Source: Oscillospiraceae bacterium
GTDB taxonomy: Bacteria; Bacillota; Clostridia; Oscillospirales; Oscillospiraceae
Reading direction: 5' to 3'
NCBI GenBank assembly: GCA_018385135.1
Contig: JAHAWY010000007.1
Span: forward strand, 1 to 64,000
Length of the DNA stretch: 64,000 nt
The notes below the pieces were generated by a model that worked only from the letters and a program-made list of their open reading frames with translations, was not told where the DNA came from and made no database searches. Below, piece after piece: positions 53,342 to 61,433 of this stretch; positions within the stretch are counted from its first letter, which is position 1; every line of letters starts with the position of its first letter. Made by a program: the position numbers and the translations under genes.

Positions 53342-54205
53342 TCAGAACAGAGCAACAACAGCGCCTTCATACTTTTCCTCGATGAAGCTCTTGACCTGTT
53401 CGCTCTGAAGTGCCTCGCAGAGAGCCTTAACAGCGGCGTTCTCCTCGTTGCCTTCCTTTACTACTACGATGTTTGCATAGGTCTGAGCGGACTCGGACTC
53501 AACAGCCTCGGTAGCGAGCGCGTCAGCAATGCTAAGACCGGCTTCAAGAGCGTAGTTGCCGTTGACAACAGCCATGTCAACATCAGCGAGGGTTCTGGGA
53601 AGCTGAGCTGCCTCCATCTCAACTATCTCAAGGTTCTTGGGATTTTCAACTATGTCGAGCTTGGTGGCGGTGAAGCCTGCGCCCTCCTTGAGGGTGATAA
53701 GACCGTTTGCCTCAAGCAGCAGCAGTGCGCGGGCTTCGTTGGAGCCGTCGTTGGGAACAGCGATCTTTGCGCCGTCAGCCAGTTCCTCGATGGAAGCGGT
53801 CTTGCCGGCATAGAGTCCCAGAGGCTCATAGTGGATAGCGGCAACGGAGACAAGGTGAGTTCCGTTTTCGGCGTTGAAGCCGTCAATGTAGGGCAGGTGT
53901 GCAAAGTAGTTTGCGTCAACCTCACCGTTTTCTGTTACCATGCAGGGCTGAACGTAGTCGGTGAATTCGATGATCTCAAGGGTGATGCCCTGCTCGGCAA
54001 GGATTTCCTTTGCAACGGCAAGGATCTCAGCGTGGGGAACGGGGGTTGCCGCGACCTTGAGGGTTACGTTTTCAACATTCTCGTTTTCAGGCTCGCCGGT
54101 CGCGGGAATGTCTGTCTCGGTAGACGGGGTCTTGCTGCCGCAGGCGGCAAGAGAGAATACCAGTGCGAGGGTAAGGATAAGTGCTGCAATTTTCTTGATA
54201 TTCAT
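53342..54205 (-). CDS. metQ: D-methionine-binding lipoprotein MetQ
   Basis: This 287-residue lipoprotein of the NlpA/MetQ family has a lipobox SLAAC at about 17-21 with the Cys at 21. VKAATPVPHAEIL-like VKVAATPVPHAEILAVAKEILAEQG, LEIIEFTDYVQP and DANYFAHLPYIDGFN are the MetQ hallmarks. It delivers methionine to MetNI. I start at 54205 because GGAGG lies 8 bases upstream. It is the last gene of metNIQ. Confidence 0.95.
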   Translation of the reverse strand: MNIKKIAALILTLALVFSLAACGSKTPSTETDIPATGEPENENVENVTLKVAATPVPHAEILAVAKEILAEQGITLEIIEFTDYVQPCMVTENGEVDANYFAHLPYIDGFNAENGTHLVSVAAIHYEPLGLYAGKTASIEELADGAKIAVPNDGSNEARALLLLEANGLITLKEGAGFTATKLDIVENPKNLEIVEMEAAQLPRTLADVDMAVVNGNYALEAGLSIADALATEAVESESAQTYANIVVVKEGNEENAAVKALCEALQSEQVKSFIEEKYEGAVVALF

Positions 54206-54222
54206 TGTTTTCTCCTCCAATA

Positions 54223-54921
54223 CTAGTTGATGCGTTTATCACTCTTGACAGCCAGTCTTGTTCCGACCGACTGGAAGATTTGAACCAAAATGACAATCAT
54301 GATGACTGCCGCCCACATAATAATGGCTTTGAACTTGTAGTAGCCGTAGGTAATGGCAAGATTGCCCAGACCGCCGCCGCCTATTGCGCCCGCCATAGCG
54401 CCGTAGCCGAGAATGGTAATAAAAGCGGTTGTCGCCCCGGAGATGAGAGAGGGCTTTGCCTCCGGCAGCATGACCTTATAGACGATTTGAAACGGCGTTG
54501 CGCCCATCGACTGCGCCGCCTCTATAACGCCCTTATCCGTTTCGCGCAGCGAAGTCTCGACCAGACGGGAAACAAAGGGGAAAGCCGCAAAAACCAGAGG
54601 CGGAATCATCGCCTTAGTTCCTATTGCCGTTCCCAAAATGGCGCGCGTAAGCGGTATTGCAACTATCATCAATATGAGGAAGGGTACGCTTCGCAGAATA
54701 TTGACAACGAAATTCATGACCGCCATAAGCGGCTTGGGCAGCGGGCGAATGCCGTCGGTCTCGCCCGTAACGAGCAAAACGCCAAGCGGCAGACCGATCA
54801 GATAGGCAAAGGCGGTTGCGAGAACCGTAGAATACAGTGTTTCCCAAATCGCAGTAAGCGTTTCAGACTTTAAAATCAATAGGGCTTCAGTCCATGCGGG
54901 CGATGTGAAAAGCTCAGTCAT
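54223..54921 (-). CDS. metI: Methionine ABC transporter permease MetI
   Basis: This 232-residue permease has five to six membrane helices. The EAA motif for contact with MetN is VETSLRETDKGVIEAAQSMGATPFQIVYKVMLPEA. SGATTAFITILGYGAMAGAIGGGGLGNLAI is the C-terminal family signature. I start at 54921, overlapping the metN stop by 8 bases; upstream in-frame sequence is not MetI-like. Confidence 0.95.
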   Translation of the reverse strand: MTELFTSPAWTEALLILKSETLTAIWETLYSTVLATAFAYLIGLPLGVLLVTGETDGIRPLPKPLMAVMNFVVNILRSVPFLILMIVAIPLTRAILGTAIGTKAMIPPLVFAAFPFVSRLVETSLRETDKGVIEAAQSMGATPFQIVYKVMLPEAKPSLISGATTAFITILGYGAMAGAIGGGGLGNLAITYGYYKFKAIIMWAAVIMIVILVQIFQSVGTRLAVKSDKRIN

Positions 54922-55936
54922 GGCTGTATTCCACCTCCTCGCAGCTAATGTCCTTCTGGCGGCGAATATAGGCAAGCGCCTTTTCCGCCGCGTCGTTGTC
55001 ATTGGGCAGACCTATAAGCATTGTGCCAAACGCCTTGCCGCCGACATTTCGCGTGTCCGCGCCGAGAATATTGACCTTAACGCCGCAGTCGATAGCGAGG
55101 GAGGCTATAAGCGGGTCGTAGCTGGTGCCGCCGTTAAAGGCTATGCGCACCACGCGCTCGCTCTTCAGGTGGGTAACGGGCGAGCCGTTGGGGTAAACAA
55201 GCTTCTTTGCCGCCTCGGTCTGGGGATTTGAAAATATCTCCTCCACCCTGCCGATTTCGGCAACATGACCGCCGTCCAAAATTGCGACGCGGGAGCATAT
55301 TTCCTCAATAACCGACATTTCGTGCGTAATGATGATGGCCGTTATGCCAAGACGCTTGTTGATGTCCTTAATAAGCTCCAGAATGGAGCGGGTCGTTGTC
55401 GGGTCGAGTGCGCTCGTTGCCTCGTCGCACATAAGCACCTTGGGGTCGGAGGCAAGCGCGCGGGCAATGGCTATGCGCTGCTTCTGACCGCCGGAAAGCT
55501 GCGCGGGATAGGCATTCGCCTTATCCGGCAGACCAACGATTTCCAAAAGCTCCTCGGCGCGCTTTTTCGCGTCCGCCGCCTTAATTCCGGCTATTTCCAT
55601 GGGAAAGCAAATGTTTTTCAAGCAGGTGCTCTGCATGAGCAGATTGAACTGCTGAAAAATCATGCTGATGCTGCGCCTTGCGTTTCTAAGCTCACGGGGG
55701 CTCATGCCCGTAAGCTCCTGTCCGTCAAACCAGACGCTGCCCTCGGTAGGGCGCTCCAAAAGGTTGACACAGCGCACGAGTGTGGATTTTCCGGCGCCGC
55801 TCATGCCGATAACGCCGAAAATATCGCCCTCGTCTATGCTGATGTTGATATCCTTGAGCGCTACCACCTCGCCGTCGCTGCTTTGGAAGGTTTTGCCGAC
55901 GCCGCGAAGCTCGATAATGGGATTGTCTCTACTCAT
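54914..55936 (-). CDS. metN: Methionine ABC transporter ATP-binding protein MetN
   Basis: The protein has 340 residues. Walker A is GMSGAGKST at 44-52, the ABC signature is LSGGQ at 147-151, and Walker B is in KVLMCDEATSALD at about 166-178. The C-terminal NIL/ACT-like domain (about 265-340) binds methionine and inhibits transport when methionine is high. The start at 55936 follows GAGGAG. No SAM riboswitch is visible upstream. Confidence 0.96.
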   Translation of the reverse strand: MSRDNPIIELRGVGKTFQSSDGEVVALKDINISIDEGDIFGVIGMSGAGKSTLVRCVNLLERPTEGSVWFDGQELTGMSPRELRNARRSISMIFQQFNLLMQSTCLKNICFPMEIAGIKAADAKKRAEELLEIVGLPDKANAYPAQLSGGQKQRIAIARALASDPKVLMCDEATSALDPTTTRSILELIKDINKRLGITAIIITHEMSVIEEICSRVAILDGGHVAEIGRVEEIFSNPQTEAAKKLVYPNGSPVTHLKSERVVRIAFNGGTSYDPLIASLAIDCGVKVNILGADTRNVGGKAFGTMLIGLPNDNDAAEKALAYIRRQKDISCEEVEYSHD

Positions 55937-55979
55937 GGTGTCTCCTCTGCCGTTTTGCACACGCAAAACGATTGTATAG

Positions 55980-56008
55980 ATTCTAGCACAGCAAACATGG
56001 CAATTCAA
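55980..56008 (-). promoter_or_regulatory. Promoter of metNIQ
   Basis: On the minus strand TTGAAT (56003-56008), 17 bases and TAGAAT (55980-55985) lie about 45 bases upstream of metN, leaving no room for an S-box leader. Confidence 0.7.
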
Positions 56009-56054
56009 TGCGTTTACTGCAACACTTTATAGCGAAAAAGCAAACTACAATTAT

Positions 56055-57575
56055 TCATTCTGACGGTTCTCGAAAGTCATAGCTGCGATATTGTATCGCT
56101 TCTGCCAAATGTCCGGGTTCAATGTTCTCCGCTCCGTCAAGGTCGGCTATGGTTCGCGCCACGCGAAGAATTCTGTCATAGCTGCGGGCGGTAAGACCCA
56201 TTTTTTCAAACGCGGCTCTCATCAGTGCCTCGCTTTCGGGCGAAAGCTCGCAGAAAGCTCGAAGCTGCGCCTGCTGCATTCGGGCGTTGCAGTCAAGCCC
56301 CGCCTGCGCAAAGCGCCGCCTTTGTATTTCCCTCGCGGAGTTTACGCGCGCTTTTATGTCCGCACTGCTCTCGGCAGGTCTTCTGACGCGCAGCTCGTCA
56401 TATTCGAGGGCGGGAACTTCGACAACAATGTCTATCCTGTCCAAAAGCGGACCGGAGAGCTTTTCGTGGTACTTTCTAACGCTGCCCTCGGTGCAGCGGC
56501 AGCGTCCCGAGGGATGCCCATACCAGCCGCATTTGCAGGGGTTCATGGCGCACACGAGCATAAACCGCGCGGGATAGGTAACGCTTCCGGCTGTCCGCGA
56601 GATGCTTACTCGCCCGTCCTCAAGAGGCTGACGCATTACCTCCAAAACATCCTTGTGAAACTCCGGCAGCTCGTCCAAAAACAAAACTCCGTTGTGGGCA
56701 AGGCTGATCTCCCCTGCCTGAAGCTGCGCACCGCCAGCCATCGCGGAGGCTGAGAGAGTGTGGTGCGGCGCGCGAAACGGACGCACGCAAACCAGCGGGT
56801 TTTCGCGTGAGGTAAGCCCCATGACAGAGTGAATTTCCGTTGTTTCCAATGCCTCGTCGCGGCTCATGTCCGGCAAAATGGTCGGCAGACGCTTGGCAAG
56901 CATGGACTTGCCCGCTCCCGGAGGACCGACGAGGAGCAGGTTATGCCCGCCGGCGGCAGCCACCTCAAGCGCGCGTTTTACGTTCTCTTGCCCTTTGACC
57001 TCGGAAAAATCCAAGTCATCGGTGCTGAACGCGGAAAGCTCAGGCGTTTTCAAAGGCTCAAGCAGCGCTTCTCCGCCGAGATGCGACAAAAGCTCGCCCA
57101 CGGTTTTAACGCCGAAAATCTCAACGCCCTCGGCGAAGGATGCCTCCGGCGCGTTATCAAAGGGGACGAAAAGGCGCTTTATCCCCGCGCGTCTGGCGGC
57201 AAGCGCCATAGGCAAAGCGCCGCGCACGGCGCGAAGCTCACCCGTAAGCCCCAGCTCTCCGAAGAAAGCGCAGTCATCAGAGGGCTGCTTTATTGCGCCC
57301 GCTGCGGACAAAATAGCCAGCAGCATCGGCAAATCGTAGGTCGTGCCGCCCTTTTTCGTGTCCGCCGGGGCAAGGTTTATCGTCAAACGTGACACGGGAA
57401 AAGCTTTTCCCGTATTCTTTATGGCTGCGCGGACTCTGTCCCGAGCTTCCTTGACCGCCGCGTCCGGCAGACCGACAATGTCAAAGGCAGGCAGTCCCTG
57501 CGACAGGAAGCACTCAACGGAGACCTCATAGCCGCCGACGCCTTTTATTCCGAGGGAGCGGATTTTTGAAACCAT
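56055..57575 (-). CDS. comM: YifB/ComM family Mg-chelatase-like AAA ATPase
   Basis: The protein has 506 residues. An N-terminal Lon-protease-like domain leads (GVGGYEVSVECFLSQGLPAFDIVGLPDAAVKEARDRVRAAIKN), and Walker A is VGPPGAGKSMLAKRLPTILP near residue 216. The cysteine-rich segment CAMNPCKCGWYGHPSGRCRC and the C-terminal LTARSYDRILRVARTIADLDG follow. ComM promotes branch migration of DNA in natural transformation. No other competence gene adjoins except cinA at 50.7-52.0 kb. Confidence 0.93.
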   Translation of the reverse strand: MVSKIRSLGIKGVGGYEVSVECFLSQGLPAFDIVGLPDAAVKEARDRVRAAIKNTGKAFPVSRLTINLAPADTKKGGTTYDLPMLLAILSAAGAIKQPSDDCAFFGELGLTGELRAVRGALPMALAARRAGIKRLFVPFDNAPEASFAEGVEIFGVKTVGELLSHLGGEALLEPLKTPELSAFSTDDLDFSEVKGQENVKRALEVAAAGGHNLLLVGPPGAGKSMLAKRLPTILPDMSRDEALETTEIHSVMGLTSRENPLVCVRPFRAPHHTLSASAMAGGAQLQAGEISLAHNGVLFLDELPEFHKDVLEVMRQPLEDGRVSISRTAGSVTYPARFMLVCAMNPCKCGWYGHPSGRCRCTEGSVRKYHEKLSGPLLDRIDIVVEVPALEYDELRVRRPAESSADIKARVNSAREIQRRRFAQAGLDCNARMQQAQLRAFCELSPESEALMRAAFEKMGLTARSYDRILRVARTIADLDGAENIEPGHLAEAIQYRSYDFREPSE

Positions 57576-57629
57576 CGTGAGTACACCTTTCGTTTTATAA
57601 GCGCTCCGGGCACTTTATGCAGGAGATGT

Positions 57630-59402
57630 CTATTCCTGCTCAACAAGTGCGATATGCAGCTCATCAAGCTGCTTCTGCATAACCTCCGAGGGGGCGTTCA
57701 TCATCAAATCCTGAGCGTTCTTGTTCATCGGGAAAGGAATGATTTCTCTGATGCAGTCCTCGCCCGCGAGGAGCATTACCATGCGGTCAACGCCCGGGGC
57801 TATACCCGCGTGCGGGGGAGCGCCATAGCAAAAGGCGTTATACATGGCGGGGAACTTTGCTTTAACGTCGTCCTCGCCCAGACCTACAAGCTCAAACGCC
57901 TTGATCATAATTTCAGGGTCGTGGTTGCGGACAGCGCCGCTTGAAAGCTCAACGCCGTTGCAGACCAGGTCGTACTGATAAGCCGTGACGGTAAGAGGGT
58001 CAACCTCCTTCTTCTCGACCTTTTCGAGAATTTCAAGCCCGCCGTTGGGCATGGAAAACGGATTGTGGCAAAACTCCAGCTCGCCGCTCTCCTCCCCGAT
58101 TTCGTACATCGGGAAATCGACTATCCAGCAAAACTCATAGCGCTCCTTGTCCATATGACCGGGAACGGCAGCGCCCGCCATCTTCACAAGCACGCCGGCG
58201 GTCTTTTGCGCGGCAAGCTTTTTGCCCGCAGTAAGACCAACAAAGCAGCCGGGTCTGAGTCCTAAGGCGGCAGCAACAGCGTCCTTGCGCTCTGTGACGA
58301 ATTTTGAAATGCCGCCTACCGGCTCGCCGTTTTCATCAAGACGGAACCAATATGCCTTGTTTCCGCTTTGCACCTCAACATCGGCGCAAAGCTTGTCAAT
58401 AAACTTGCGCGTCTCCTTAAAATCGGGAATAACAACAGCCTTGACGGTGTTTCCCGCAAACGGCTCAAAGCCGCAGTCGGAAAGCGCCTCGGTGGCGTCC
58501 TGAACGGTGAGGTCTATGCGAAGGTCGGGCTTGTCAGAGCCGTAGGTGTCCATCGCATCGAGATAGGAAATGCGCTTAAAGGGTGCGTCGGAGGCGATGT
58601 CGTACTTTCCGTACTGCGCAAAAATGGGGGGCAAAACATCCTCCAGAACGGCGAAAACGTCCTCCTGGTTTGCAAACGCCATCTCCATGTCCAACTGGTA
58701 AAACTCGCCGGGAGAGCGGTCGGCGCGGGCGTCCTCATCACGGAAGCAGGGCGCTATCTGGAAATAGCGGTCAAAGCCGCTGGTCATCAAAAGCTGCTTA
58801 AACTGCTGCGGAGCCTGCGGCAAGGCATAGAACTTTCCGGGATGGTTTCGCGCGGGAACAAGATAGTCTCTCGCGCCTTCGGGAGAGGAGGCTGTAAGGA
58901 TGGGCGTTGTAATCTCCAAAAAGCCGTGCTCTGTCATGGCGCGGCGCAGCGCGGAAACAACATTGCAGCGCAAAACTATATTGCTCTTGACCTCCGGGTT
59001 TCTAAGATCCAGATAACGGTATTTAAGGCGAGTTGCCTCATCGGCATCGCGGCTGCGGTTGATTTGAAACGGAAGCTCGTTATAGCGGCAGCGTCCCAAA
59101 ACCTCGATTTTTGAGGGCAGCACCTCAATATCCCCCGTGGGGAGCTTGGGATTTTTGCTTGCGCGCTCACGCACCGTTCCCTCAACGGAAATGGTGGACT
59201 CCTTGTTAAGCCCCTTGATGAACGCCATCTGTTCTTCTGTTTCGATAACGACCTGCGTTGTTCCGTAAAAATCACGGACGACGACAAAGGCGAGATTTGC
59301 GGAAACCTCGCGTACATTTTCCATCCAGCCGACTATCTTTACGCTCTCGCCTGCGTTTTCAATGCGCAGCTCGCTGCAATTGTGTGTGCGGGATTGCATC
59401 AT
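57630..59402 (-). CDS. aspS: Aspartate--tRNA ligase (bacterial type)
   Basis: The protein has 590 residues. The anticodon-binding OB domain is at about 15-110, and class II motif 2 is FRDEDARADRSPGEFYQLDMEMAF near residue 218. The bacterial GAD insertion spans about 285-420, and motif 3 is GIAPGVDRMVMLLAG near residue 530. The length shows the bacterial type, which may be discriminating or non-discriminating. hisS precedes it by 56 bases. Confidence 0.96.
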   Translation of the reverse strand: MMQSRTHNCSELRIENAGESVKIVGWMENVREVSANLAFVVVRDFYGTTQVVIETEEQMAFIKGLNKESTISVEGTVRERASKNPKLPTGDIEVLPSKIEVLGRCRYNELPFQINRSRDADEATRLKYRYLDLRNPEVKSNIVLRCNVVSALRRAMTEHGFLEITTPILTASSPEGARDYLVPARNHPGKFYALPQAPQQFKQLLMTSGFDRYFQIAPCFRDEDARADRSPGEFYQLDMEMAFANQEDVFAVLEDVLPPIFAQYGKYDIASDAPFKRISYLDAMDTYGSDKPDLRIDLTVQDATEALSDCGFEPFAGNTVKAVVIPDFKETRKFIDKLCADVEVQSGNKAYWFRLDENGEPVGGISKFVTERKDAVAAALGLRPGCFVGLTAGKKLAAQKTAGVLVKMAGAAVPGHMDKERYEFCWIVDFPMYEIGEESGELEFCHNPFSMPNGGLEILEKVEKKEVDPLTVTAYQYDLVCNGVELSSGAVRNHDPEIMIKAFELVGLGEDDVKAKFPAMYNAFCYGAPPHAGIAPGVDRMVMLLAGEDCIREIIPFPMNKNAQDLMMNAPSEVMQKQLDELHIALVEQE

Positions 59403-59458
59403 ATCTGATTACCTGCCTTTTATATATGGTGTTTAGTGTGTTTTTCGCCGCGCCGCGC

Positions 59459-60811
59459 TTATTCTTTGATAACAGCGCCGTTATTTCGCTCGTCAACGGC
59501 GGTCTTGATGTGCTTTGCCGCGGCATCAGGGGAAAGCTCCGTCTGCTCGCCGGAGCGCATATCCTTGATTTTCAAAACTCCCTTGGACAGCTCATCGTCT
59601 CCGATGAAAACAACAAAAGGAACGCCGATTTTATCGGCATAGCTCATTTTTGCTTTAAACTTCTTATCCTCGCTGTAAAGCTGAGTGCGAATGCCCGACT
59701 GTCTCAAAAGCGTTGCTGTCTTTACCGCCTCACCGAGCTGCTCGGTCATGGGGATGATCAGCGCGTCGCACGGGGCAGTTACGATATCGTCAGAGAGCAT
59801 ACCCTGCTCCTCAAGCACGAAGAAAAGGCGCGTTAAGCCGATGGAAATGCCAACGCCGGGAAGCTTCTTGTCGGTATAGTATTCCGCAAGATTGTCATAT
59901 CTGCCGCCGGAGCAGACAGAGCCGATTTCCGGATGGTCGGTGAGCGTGGTCTCGTAAACCGTGCCGGTGTAGTAGTCAAGCCCTCTTGCGATGGTCAGGT
60001 CGATCTCAAAGTTTTCCTCCGGCACGCCAAACTGCGGCAGATAGGCGCAAACCGCGCCAAGCTCGCCGAGTCCCGCGTCGAACACCTCGTTTTTGCCCTT
60101 GTAGCTGTCGAGGAAAGCGAGCTTTTCCGCGCTCGTTCCCGAAAACGTGATAAAGCGCATTATCTCGTCCGCCTTAGTCTCAGCAACGCCGCCCTCCAGC
60201 AGCAGCGCGCGGCATTTTTCCGCGCCGATCTTATCCAGCTTGTCTATAGTGTGCATGATGTCCGCAGCGCACTCCTCCAGTCCCAGGAGCGCGTAAAAGC
60301 CGTTTAAAATCTTACGGTTGTTGACACGGATTTTAAAGCGCGTAAGTCCGAGGGAGGTGAAGGTGCGGTAGATTATAGAGGGTATCTCCGCCTCATTCAT
60401 AATATCCAGCGCGCCATCGCCGATAATGTCGATATCCGCTTGATAAAACTCACGGAAGCGACCTCTCTGCGCGCGCTCGCCGCGATAGACCTTGCCTATC
60501 TGGAAACGGCGGAAGGGAAAGGCAAGCCTTGCATAGTTTGCCGCGACGTATTTTGCCAACGGCACGGTAAGGTCAAAGCGCAGTGAAAGATCGGTATCGC
60601 CCTTACTGAAGCGGTATATCTGTTTTTCGGTTTCGCCGCCCGCCTTGGCAAGCAGCACCTCGGACGCCTCGATAACGGGAGTGTCCAGCGGGGTGAAGCC
60701 ATAAAGCGAGTAGGTCCTTCTCAGCAGCTCCTGAATTTTCTCCATCTGCTGCTGTCTGTCCGGCAAAAGCTCCATAAAGCCGGATAAAGTGCGGGGTTTA
60801 ACTTTTTCCAT
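59459..60811 (-). CDS. hisS: Histidine--tRNA ligase
   Basis: The protein has 450 residues. Class II motif 2 is FRRFQIGKVYRGERAQRGRFREFYQADIDIIG near residue 100. The histidine motifs are LDYYTGTVYE (about 277) and CSGGRYDNL, and GVGISIGLTRL is motif 3. The C-terminal anticodon domain is from about 345. No T-box leader is visible in the 120 bases upstream. Confidence 0.96.
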   Translation of the reverse strand: MEKVKPRTLSGFMELLPDRQQQMEKIQELLRRTYSLYGFTPLDTPVIEASEVLLAKAGGETEKQIYRFSKGDTDLSLRFDLTVPLAKYVAANYARLAFPFRRFQIGKVYRGERAQRGRFREFYQADIDIIGDGALDIMNEAEIPSIIYRTFTSLGLTRFKIRVNNRKILNGFYALLGLEECAADIMHTIDKLDKIGAEKCRALLLEGGVAETKADEIMRFITFSGTSAEKLAFLDSYKGKNEVFDAGLGELGAVCAYLPQFGVPEENFEIDLTIARGLDYYTGTVYETTLTDHPEIGSVCSGGRYDNLAEYYTDKKLPGVGISIGLTRLFFVLEEQGMLSDDIVTAPCDALIIPMTEQLGEAVKTATLLRQSGIRTQLYSEDKKFKAKMSYADKIGVPFVVFIGDDELSKGVLKIKDMRSGEQTELSPDAAAKHIKTAVDERNNGAVIKE

Positions 60812-60882
60812 GTATGCAAATTCCTTTCGGTATTGTTCGCATTCCAGCCGCCCTTTGCTCTAAAACACAGCGGCTAATGAAT

Positions 60883-60919
60883 AACGCTCTCTCCCGGGTT
60901 GGGGCGAGAGCGTTTTTGT
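60883..60919. terminator. Hairpin between mgsA and hisS
   Basis: AACGCTCTC (60883-60891) pairs perfectly with GAGAGCGTT (60906-60914). The T-run lies on the plus strand, so the hairpin would work better in the plus direction; on the minus strand it follows mgsA with GTTATTC and may be weak. Confidence 0.5.
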
Positions 60920-60932
60920 ATATAAGCGGCGC

Positions 60933-61343
60933 TTATTTCTTGGGATTTACTATATCGCGCCAGTCGAGGTCGCCGCGCTTTAAGCCCTGTATAAGCACCT
61001 CCGCCGTCGCAACATTGGAGGCAAAGGGGATGCTGTGCTGGTCGCAGGCGCGGGAGATGGCGACAACGTCCTTATCGGTATCCGTGGAGTTGGGGTCCCA
61101 GAAGAATAAGACAAGGTCTATTTCGTTATAGGAAATGCGGGCGTTTATCTGCTGGCTGCCGCCTTGTGCCGCGCTGAGATAGAGGGTGATGGGAAGACCG
61201 GTTGCCTCAGCGACCATACGTCCGGTCGTGGCAGTGGCGCAAATCGAGTGTTCGGAGAGAATTCCGCAGTATGCGATGCAAAACTGCACCATCAACTCTT
61301 TTTTGTTGTCGTGAGCCATAAGAGCTATATTCACGGTCTTCAT
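60933..61343 (-). CDS. mgsA: Methylglyoxal synthase
   Basis: The enzyme has 136 residues and converts dihydroxyacetone phosphate to methylglyoxal, bypassing lower glycolysis. NIALMAHDNKKELMVQFC at the start contains the catalytic-site His, LYLSAAQGGSQQINARI holds the phosphate site, and DLVLFFWDPNSTDTDKDVVAISRACDQHSIPFASNVATAEVLI ends the domain. A good sigma-A promoter stands upstream. Confidence 0.95.
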   Translation of the reverse strand: MKTVNIALMAHDNKKELMVQFCIAYCGILSEHSICATATTGRMVAEATGLPITLYLSAAQGGSQQINARISYNEIDLVLFFWDPNSTDTDKDVVAISRACDQHSIPFASNVATAEVLIQGLKRGDLDWRDIVNPKK

Positions 61344-61390
61344 CCTTTCCGTTTTTTGATAAATTCGCCGAATTTTGCTTTTGACGATTT

Positions 61391-61419
61391 ATTATACATT
61401 GTTTATTTAAAAATATCAA
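61391..61419 (-). promoter_or_regulatory. Promoter of mgsA
   Basis: On the minus strand TTGATA (61414-61419), 17 bases and TATAAT (61391-61396) in AT-rich DNA. Confidence 0.8.
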
Positions 61420-61433
61420 CACATAATTCTGAG

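Noticed and set aside
55937..56054. Possible SAM (S-box) riboswitch before metN
   Set aside because: Only about 45 bases separate the promoter and start; no S-box stems are present.
60812..60932. Possible T-box before hisS-aspS
   Set aside because: No GGGTGG-type T-box sequence or specifier stem; the visible hairpin fits a terminator.
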